In this document: one piece after another, positions 58,389-64,000 of the stretch
Position numbering within the stretch: the first letter of the stretch is position 1
Layout of the letters: each line of letters begins with the position of its first letter
Assembly (NCBI GenBank): GCA_015075185.1
Contig: JABTUW010000002.1
Coordinates: 992,001 to 1,056,000 of the forward strand
Origin: Anaerolineales bacterium
GTDB taxonomy: Bacteria; Chloroflexota; Anaerolineae; 4572-78; J111
Direction: 5' to 3'
DNA: 64,000 bases
Translations under genes and position numbers: made by a program
The notes under the pieces: generated by a model
Database searches by the model: none
Seen by the model: the letters and a program-made list of their open reading frames with translations, nothing else
Told to the model about the DNA's origin: nothing

Positions 58389-59574
58389 AAGCCCGCTTCC
58401 GCTCCGGCTCAAAAAACGGCGTCTCTACTACAACCGCTTCCGCCTGCCGCCGGTGCGCCTCGACGGTCACTTCCATCTGCACCCGCGTGCCGGGCCGGGC
58501 GTAGGATGGTTTCAGCCGGGCCAGGGCAATATATTTTTTGAGGATAGACGACCACGTGCCGCTGGTTGCCTTGCCAACTTGGCGAGCGCCCGCATAAACC
58601 GGCACCGCTTCATTCCAGGAGTGAGCCGGCAGGGTCAGCGGCATGCCAAACTCGCGATACACCGCTTCCAGCGATTCCAGATTGACCTCCAGGCCGGCGG
58701 TCGCCCAGGCCGGCCCCCGCGCTTTTTCGGCATGCAGCGCCGCCTGGCCTACAAAATAAGGCTTGTCCAGGTGGACCGTCCAGCCCAACCCCAGCTCAAA
58801 GGGGGTGGATTTCTGAATTTCAAACATGGTGTGTTTGGCCGACATGAAATCCACGTTGATCAGCAGCAGTCCGGCCTCGATGCGGGCCATGTCCAGGGCC
58901 ACGTTGCCCACCGCCCGCAGCCGGTAGGCTTGCCCCGCTTCCATCAATGCGTCCCATAACCGCTCGGCGTAAGGCGGTTCGACCCAGATTTCGTAGCCCA
59001 GGTCGCCGGTGTAGCCGGTGCGGCTGATGGTGGCCGGAAGGCCAACCAGGTTGGCCTTTGTTAACCGGAAGAACTTGAGCTGAGCCAGGTCCACGTCGCT
59101 CAACTGCACCAGAATATCACGCGAGGTCGGCCCTTGCAGGGCCAGCGCCCCCAGCCCCTCGGTCACATCCTCGATTTGCACCTCCAGGCCGACCGCATTC
59201 TCCCGGAGCCAGTGAAAGGTCGGGTCGGCGGCGGTCAGGCGGAAGAAATTCTCTTCCAGCCGTGAGAGTGTGCCGTCGTCAATGATTTTGCCTGCATCAT
59301 CGCACCAGGGGGTGTACATGACCTGTCCGACGGCGCAGCGAGTCACATCGCGCGTCACCACCCGGTTGGCCAGCTTGAGCGCGTCGCGCCCGTGGATGTG
59401 GTACTTGTAGAGCGGCGAGATGTCCAGCAGCGCCGCCGCCGTGCGGATGGCGTAATATTCGTGGTTATGTTCCAGCTCGTAACTGTTGGCCGAGAGAAAG
59501 CCGGCCCACTCCTGCCAGCTCTGGCTCGCGCACAGGGCCGAGGTGCGGGTATAAAAGGGCGTTTGTCGAGGCAT
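58387..59574 (-). CDS. GcvT-family aminomethyltransferase-like protein
   Basis: The 395-residue protein has the T-protein fold: EHNHEYYAIRTAAALLDISPLYKYHIHGRDAL, the active-site region GKIIDDGTLSRL with the conserved Asp, LGALALQGPTSRDIL, ISRTGYTGDLGYEIWVEP, DMARIEAGLLLINVDF and a C-terminal barrel. Such proteins move a methylene group from an N-methyl amine to tetrahydrofolate. With the Rieske oxygenase 29 bases upstream, demethylation of a betaine- or dimethylglycine-like compound is plausible. P and H proteins of the glycine cleavage system are absent here. Its last bases lie in a family B repeat. Confidence 0.88.
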   Translation of the reverse strand: MPRQTPFYTRTSALCASQSWQEWAGFLSANSYELEHNHEYYAIRTAAALLDISPLYKYHIHGRDALKLANRVVTRDVTRCAVGQVMYTPWCDDAGKIIDDGTLSRLEENFFRLTAADPTFHWLRENAVGLEVQIEDVTEGLGALALQGPTSRDILVQLSDVDLAQLKFFRLTKANLVGLPATISRTGYTGDLGYEIWVEPPYAERLWDALMEAGQAYRLRAVGNVALDMARIEAGLLLINVDFMSAKHTMFEIQKSTPFELGLGWTVHLDKPYFVGQAALHAEKARGPAWATAGLEVNLESLEAVYREFGMPLTLPAHSWNEAVPVYAGARQVGKATSGTWSSILKKYIALARLKPSYARPGTRVQMEVTVEAHRRQAEAVVVETPFFEPERKRA

Positions 59575-59603
59575 ATTCAGCTCCTCAAGATTTGGGAATA
59601 TCT

Positions 59604-60704
59604 TTAATTTAAGCTGTGGTGACCCAGTGCCTTCAGCACTTCCTGGTCAAAGGCTACAATCAAATCTTCCTGGCCCACATAGGCCGGGCCGGGGGTGTAG
59701 ACCCGCGAACTCACCCCGGCCTGGGTAATCTCACAGACATGCCAATCTTCGCGATTGGTCATATCCCAAAATTCAACCGCCGGAGCCGCATCGAAATCGG
59801 GCTGGACCATCACCTCTGGATCAAACAGCCACTCGCAGACAATATGCGTCTCACCGGACGATTGGGGCCACAGCGTATGAAACATAACATAGTCAGGGTG
59901 CAAACTGAGTAGGAGATTGGGGAACAGCATATAATAGTAGACCCGGTTCAAGTCCTCGCCGCCCACATCACCCAGGGGGGTGGCGCAAGTTGCCCCGTCC
60001 AAAGTCATACTGCCCTGATTGAGTTCCATATAACCGCCCAGAAAGACGCCCTTTTCAAAATCGTTTTCACCGCTCATATAGTGGGATAATTTGGACAAGG
60101 CCGGATGCACCAGGGGGCAGTGATAACATTCAGAGTAATTCTCGACCAGCAGTTTCCAGTTTGCCTGCACCTGGTAGTCAATCCGGCGGGCGGAACGGAG
60201 TTTGGCAATATTCCAGGCGGCAAATTTTTCTGATAACCTGGCAAAAAGATCGTCAAAGGGCTGCGGCTCACTGGCCAGGTTAATAAAGATAAACCCTTCC
60301 CAGGTATAAACATGGGCGCTGTGCAAAGGATAATCTTCCTTTTTGAAGCCTGGCACCTCATTCATATGCGGCGCGCCGATAAGCTGGCCGTCCAGGTTGT
60401 AGGTCCAGGCGTGATAGGGACACTGCAGCGAGTCCCGCACATGGCCCTGACTGTTATGACTGCACAGCCGCGCCCCGCGATGCCGGCAAACATTGTAATG
60501 GGCGCGTATCTCTCCAGCCCGCGTTCTAACAATAATCAGGCTTTCCAGGCCGACTTGCTGCACAAAGTAATCGCCGGGGTTGGGGATTTGCTCCACCCGA
60601 CCGACACACAACCAACGCTCGTAAAAAATACGCTGCGTCTCTTCTCGGAAAATTTGCTCCGAGGTGTAGTATTGTCTTGGCAGAGTGCTGTACATTTTGG
60701 TCAT
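59604..60704 (-). CDS. Rieske-type non-heme iron oxygenase, alpha subunit
   Basis: The 366-residue protein binds a Rieske 2Fe-2S cluster through CRH (Cys73, His75) and CPYH (Cys95, His98), and a mononuclear iron through NYSECYHCPLVHP (His195, His200). Length and motifs fit the choline/betaine monooxygenase and carnitine oxygenase group (GbcA/CntA-like). AAGGAATGG precedes the ATG. No reductase gene is adjacent, so electrons must come from elsewhere. The downstream GcvT-like gene suggests that formaldehyde-level carbon is captured by folate. Confidence 0.92.
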   Translation of the reverse strand: MTKMYSTLPRQYYTSEQIFREETQRIFYERWLCVGRVEQIPNPGDYFVQQVGLESLIIVRTRAGEIRAHYNVCRHRGARLCSHNSQGHVRDSLQCPYHAWTYNLDGQLIGAPHMNEVPGFKKEDYPLHSAHVYTWEGFIFINLASEPQPFDDLFARLSEKFAAWNIAKLRSARRIDYQVQANWKLLVENYSECYHCPLVHPALSKLSHYMSGENDFEKGVFLGGYMELNQGSMTLDGATCATPLGDVGGEDLNRVYYYMLFPNLLLSLHPDYVMFHTLWPQSSGETHIVCEWLFDPEVMVQPDFDAAPAVEFWDMTNREDWHVCEITQAGVSSRVYTPGPAYVGQEDLIVAFDQEVLKALGHHSLN

Positions 60705-60767
60705 CGTTCCATTCCTTTCACCAAAGATTTATTGGAGTTTTTCAGAACTAAAAGAAGGTAAGCTTCT

Positions 60768-60877
60768 CATGTCATTCCGCGTGGAGCGGAGCGGAACGAG
60801 GAATCCCTCGAAACTTGGCTAAACAGTGACTCTGTAGGGACGCCTCGCGTCGCTCCTTCGTCGCTCGAAATGACATG
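60768..60877. repeat. MITE-like element with CATGTCATT ends
   Basis: CATGTCATT (60768-60776) and AATGACATG (60869-60877) are nine-base inverted ends of a 110-base non-coding element. Its inside has GGAGCGGAGCGGAACGAGGA and GACGCCTCGCGTCGCTCC palindromic stretches. No transposase is present. Confidence 0.7.
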
Positions 60878-60897
60878 CTGGGACTTAAATCCGAGCC

Positions 60898-62079
60898 TCA
60901 TCCCTCCAGATGCGCCGCTGCTCCCCGCTTGTACAAGCTGTAAGCAATGATGATCCGCTGAATTTCCGAGGTCCCTTCCCAAATCCGCTCGACGCGGACC
61001 TCGCGGTAGTAACGTTCGGCCACGTTCTCGCGCATGTAGCCCCGCCCGCCGAAAATCTGCACGGCCCGGTCGGCCACCCGCCCGACCATCTCCGAGGCGT
61101 AGAGCTTGGCCATCGAGGCTTTGGCATGCACCAGCTTGACCTCATCCTCGGTTTTGGCCTCGTCGGCGGCCTGGGCGACGGCATAGGTCATCAGCCGTGC
61201 TGCCCAGGTCTCGGTCAGCGAATCGGCCAGCATGAATTGGACGGCCTGGTACTCGGAGATAGGCTGGCCAAACTGCACCCGCTGTTGGGCAAAATGGCTG
61301 GCTTCGCTGATCAGCCGCTCCGCCGCCCCCACGCAGCGAGCCGCAATCATGATCCGTTCACGCCGGAACCACTCTTTGCTCAAACTTAACCCCTGGCCTA
61401 CCTCACCCAGGACCCTGTCCTGGGGCACGCGCACATTTCGCAGTGCAATTTTTAAATGACCGGCAATCAGGTGATGCATGTAGCGCGGATGCTCGAGCAC
61501 CTCCACGCCCGGCGAGTCCAGGTCAACAAAAAAGAGGGTGTTGCCATCACCCACCTGGGGATCGGTCGCCGCTTGTACCACGGCAAAATCGGCCACATCG
61601 CCAAACGTGACGTGCCACTTCTCGCCGTTCAAAATCCAGCCGTCGCCGTCGCGCACGGCTGTGGTTTCCAACTGGCTCGGATCGGAACCGGCGTTGGCCT
61701 CGGTGATGGCGTAACAATCCTGGCGCTTGCCCTCGCAGGCCGGGCGGACATAGCGCTCGACCTGTTCCGGCGTCGCCGCCACGAAGACGATCGCCGGGTC
61801 GGGGATAACAAAGCCCAGGCCGTTGGTCACCTTTCCAATCTCTTCGCTGACCACCACCTGTTCCAGCCAGCCGAATTCCTGGCCGCCCAGCGCCCTGGGC
61901 AAGGCAAAGCCATTCAGGCCCAACTCCCTGGCCCTGGCTTGCAGCCGGGCGCGTACCGCCGGGTCCAGCCGGCCGTCGGCCAGCTCCACCTCGACCTCCA
62001 GCGGCAGCAGTTCCTTATTGACAAATTGTCTCACTTTGGTTTGTAAAGCTTTTAATTCGGATGAAAATTGGAAATTCAT
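60898..62079 (-). CDS. Acyl-CoA dehydrogenase
   Basis: The 393-residue flavoprotein has the family course: an N-terminal helical domain, QDCYAITEANAGSDPSQLETTA, WILNGEKWHVTFGDVADFAVV, RVLGEVGQGLSLSKEWFRRERIMIAARCVG, FGQPISEYQAVQFMLAD and the C-terminal QIFGGRGYMRENVAERYYREVRVERIWEGTSEIQRIIIA. It oxidises an acyl-CoA thioester to the enoyl-CoA; chain or branch specificity is not readable. It is preceded on the same strand by the ADP-forming acyl-CoA synthetase, which could supply or drain its thioesters. Confidence 0.95.
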   Translation of the reverse strand: MNFQFSSELKALQTKVRQFVNKELLPLEVEVELADGRLDPAVRARLQARARELGLNGFALPRALGGQEFGWLEQVVVSEEIGKVTNGLGFVIPDPAIVFVAATPEQVERYVRPACEGKRQDCYAITEANAGSDPSQLETTAVRDGDGWILNGEKWHVTFGDVADFAVVQAATDPQVGDGNTLFFVDLDSPGVEVLEHPRYMHHLIAGHLKIALRNVRVPQDRVLGEVGQGLSLSKEWFRRERIMIAARCVGAAERLISEASHFAQQRVQFGQPISEYQAVQFMLADSLTETWAARLMTYAVAQAADEAKTEDEVKLVHAKASMAKLYASEMVGRVADRAVQIFGGRGYMRENVAERYYREVRVERIWEGTSEIQRIIIAYSLYKRGAAAHLEG

Positions 62080-62161
62080 AAGACCTCTAATTTTTGGAGT
62101 GGAAACCGTGATTTGCTGATGCCTGATGCGTGAATCGTGAGCAATCTTTACGCATCACGTA

Positions 62162-64000
62162 TCAGGTTTCATTCTTTGGCACAATGAGCGCGTCTACTGC
62201 TACCGCTCCGCCGGGCAGAGCTATGAGTGGGTTGATGTCCACTTCGGCAATCAGGTCGCCCAGGTCGGCGGCCAGCGCCGATAGACGCATCGCCGTATCT
62301 ACCACCGCCTCAATATCCACCGCAGGCTGTCCTCGCAGCCCTGCCAGCAGGGCCGCCCCGCGCAGACTCAGCAGCGCCTCGCGCACGGCGGCAGGCGTAG
62401 TTGGCAGCAGCAGCAAGCGATGGTCACGCAGCACTTCAACCCAAATCCCGCCCATGCCCAGGGCCAGCATTGGCCCAAATTGCGGATCATTGACCAGGCC
62501 CAGCAGCAGTTCCACCCCCGCCGGAATCATCTGCTGGATGAGCACCCGTGGGCCAAAGTGAATTTCAAAATCAAGATAGATCTCGGTCAATGCCGCCGCA
62601 TCCGGGACATTGAGCCGCACCCCGCCCCGGTCGCTCTTGTGCAGCTCGCCCGTAGCCGTCTTGACAGCCACCGGATAGCCGATCACTTCGGCGGCATGGA
62701 TGGCTTCAGCTAGCGATGTCACCACAACTTCTTTCGGGGTCGCAATGCCATACGCCCGCAAAATCTCCTTGCTGGCAAACTCGTCGAGGGGACCGGGGGC
62801 GGAAAGGATGAGGGATGACCCCCCCTGAACTGCAGGGGGCAGGTGATGAGGGATGAAATTATTCCCCGCTCCCCCGCTCCTCTGTTCCTCTGCGGCTTGG
62901 CGATGTCGTTGATACTCGCTGTACTCCAGCACGTGGCGGATCGCCCGCAGGCCCGTTTCTGTGCCCAGGAGAACGGGGATGCCGGCGCGCCGGAGGCGAG
63001 AAATTTGCTGGTCGCCGGCAGCGGCGGCAAGATGCACCAAAAAGGTCAGTGGGTGACGCAGGTGGGGCTGCGCCGCCAGGGCCACTTCAATGTAGGCCGG
63101 ACTGAAATCGCTGGCGTGGGTCAGGTCTACGGCAAAGATGTTCAGGCCGGTCAGCGGGTCGGCGTCGAGCGTTTGCAGGCACTCCTGGAAGATACGCTCA
63201 TAGTTGTTGCCGGTGCCCCAGGCGTCGAGTGGGTTGATCGGATCGAGGCCGGGTTCAAGGATCTCGGCCAGCCGGGCGGAAGTGCTTTCTGCGATGGGGG
63301 TAAACTCCACCCCTTCGGCTTCGGCCAGGTCAACCAACATGCCGCGTTCCCCGCCGGAGTCACAGAGGGCGGTGATGGTCCGGGTCGCGGCGCGCATTCC
63401 GGTAGACAGCAGTTCCAGCGTGTCCAGCAGCTCGTCGGGCGACTTAACCCGGCGCACCCCGTAGGCGGCAAAAAGCGCATCGTAGGCGGCATCCACCCCG
63501 GCCAGCGCCCCGCTGTGGGCCTGGGCCAGCCGCGCCCCCCGCTCGCTGCGCCCGACTTTGAGGGCGACAACCGGCACGTCGCGCTCGGCGGCCTCGTTTA
63601 ACGCCGCTTTGAAGGTCTGCGGGTCGCGCACCGTCTCCAAAAAAAGGCCGATGACCCGCGTCGTTGGGTCGGTCAAGGCGAACTGCATATAGTCGGCCAG
63701 GCTGGTGACCATCTCGTTGCCGGAAGAGATGGCATAATTGAAATGGACCTGCCGGTTATTTTGTAAAAGGGCATCCCACATCGAGCCGCTGTGGCTGATG
63801 AGGGTGACATTGCCGGCGGGCAGCGCCGGGTTGGACTCGTAGCCGGACACAGCCAGCCGTTCATGCAGGGCAAAAAAGCCCATACAATTCGGCCCGCAGA
63901 TAGCCATGCCGTTGGCCCGCGCAGTCTCGGCCAACTGATCCTGCAAGGAACTATTATTGTTTCCCTCAGCCTCTGCCTTGGCCTTCTCCAAATACGCGCT
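62162..64000 (-). CDS. ADP-forming acyl-CoA synthetase (NDP-forming, fused alpha-beta), N-terminus outside the window
   Basis: The open frame reaches the window edge. Visible: the end of the CoA-binding domain (ICGPNCMGFFALHERLAV), the ligase-CoA domain with ISHSGSMWDALL, VGRSERGARLAQAHSGALAG (phospho-His) and an ATP-grasp_5 domain (KEILRAYGIATPKE, IGYPVAVKTATGELHKSDRGGVRL, DPQFGPMLALGMGGIWVEVLRD). It interconverts acyl-CoA + ADP + phosphate with acid + ATP. Between the alpha and beta parts a linker (EQRSGGAGNNFIPHHLPP and QGGSSLILSAPG) is encoded by palindromic repeat sequence at about 62798-62897. Confidence 0.93.
   Translation of the reverse strand, partial: SAYLEKAKAEAEGNNNSSLQDQLAETARANGMAICGPNCMGFFALHERLAVSGYESNPALPAGNVTLISHSGSMWDALLQNNRQVHFNYAISSGNEMVTSLADYMQFALTDPTTRVIGLFLETVRDPQTFKAALNEAAERDVPVVALKVGRSERGARLAQAHSGALAGVDAAYDALFAAYGVRRVKSPDELLDTLELLSTGMRAATRTITALCDSGGERGMLVDLAEAEGVEFTPIAESTSARLAEILEPGLDPINPLDAWGTGNNYERIFQECLQTLDADPLTGLNIFAVDLTHASDFSPAYIEVALAAQPHLRHPLTFLVHLAAAAGDQQISRLRRAGIPVLLGTETGLRAIRHVLEYSEYQRHRQAAEEQRSGGAGNNFIPHHLPPAVQGGSSLILSAPGPLDEFASKEILRAYGIATPKEVVVTSLAEAIHAAEVIGYPVAVKTATGELHKSDRGGVRLNVPDAAALTEIYLDFEIHFGPRVLIQQMIPAGVELLLGLVNDPQFGPMLALGMGGIWVEVLRDHRLLLLPTTPAAVREALLSLRGAALLAGLRGQPAVDIEAVVDTAMRLSALAADLGDLIAEVDINPLIALPGGAVAVDALIVPKNET
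62798..62897. repeat. In-frame palindromic repeat in synthetase linker
   Basis: GGCGGAAAGGATGAGGGATG, CCCCCC...GGGGGCAGGTGATGAGGGATGA and ATTCCCCGCTCCCCCGCTCC follow each other. The middle shares 15 bases with the intergenic repeat at 28843-28857, and the end matches the kinase insert at 43545-43605. The segment encodes the alpha-beta linker. Confidence 0.75.

Overview
The window reads as a fragment of a moderately high-GC (by eye), free-living bacterial chromosome, most likely a Chloroflexota (Anaerolineae-like) organism. That placement is inference from gene style only: very large multidomain signalling proteins (kinase or cyclase + AAA + TPR), GAF/PAS histidine kinases with SpoIIE phosphatases, LLM-class oxidoreductases, TIGR04076, a VanZ protein, and many short palindromic repeats between and inside genes. 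No rRNA, tRNA, CRISPR array, prophage or transposase was seen. Several promoters fit the sigma-70 consensus closely. LAYOUT: 1-2.5 kb holds a truncated P-loop ATPase, an unlisted 50-codon secreted peptide gene whose Shine-Dalgarno can be hidden in a hairpin, and a TPR protein. 2.5-7.4 kb holds an FtsW/RodA protein fused to a penicillin-binding domain that has lost its catalytic motifs, MTA phosphorylase and an M42 peptidase. 7.6-16.5 kb mixes a receiver-GAF-PAS kinase, VanZ, a polyprenyl-phosphate glycosyltransferase, two small conserved proteins, an LLM oxidoreductase with RidA, and a GAF/PAS SpoIIE phosphatase. 16.6-19.3 kb encodes the two halves of saccharopine-type lysine catabolism. 19.4-20.6 kb is a small accessory patch (AT-rich membrane protein, HigBA toxin-antitoxin). 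20.7-24.2 kb has two branched-chain-type ABC ATPases, a second LLM oxidoreductase and SlyD. 24.3-29.6 kb pairs a giant double-cyclase/AAA/TPR protein with a convergent Crp/Fnr regulator. 29.9-36 kb: enolase, a frameshifted lipoprotein hydrolase, acylphosphatase, and a metal-responsive ArsR/P1B-ATPase operon with a clear operator. 37-41.6 kb: Ser/Thr kinase-AAA-TPR protein and a hypothetical protein. 41.6-52.4 kb: a six-gene signalling operon (dCache kinase, solute-binding lipoprotein, tandem-receiver hybrid kinase, GAF-PAS kinase, lone receiver, receiver-SpoIIE phosphatase) behind one strong promoter. 52.6-64 kb: a P5C-type dehydrogenase, two carotenoid-desaturase-like FAD oxidoreductases (one with an N-terminal YtxH-like segment), a GcvT-family protein, a Rieske oxygenase, an acyl-CoA dehydrogenase and a truncated ADP-forming acyl-CoA synthetase; this looks like catabolism of N-methylated compounds and acyl-CoAs. 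The most unusual window-wide signal is palindromic repeat sequence carried in frame inside coding genes, including three paralogous histidine kinases that each carry an insert at the same ATPase-domain loop.
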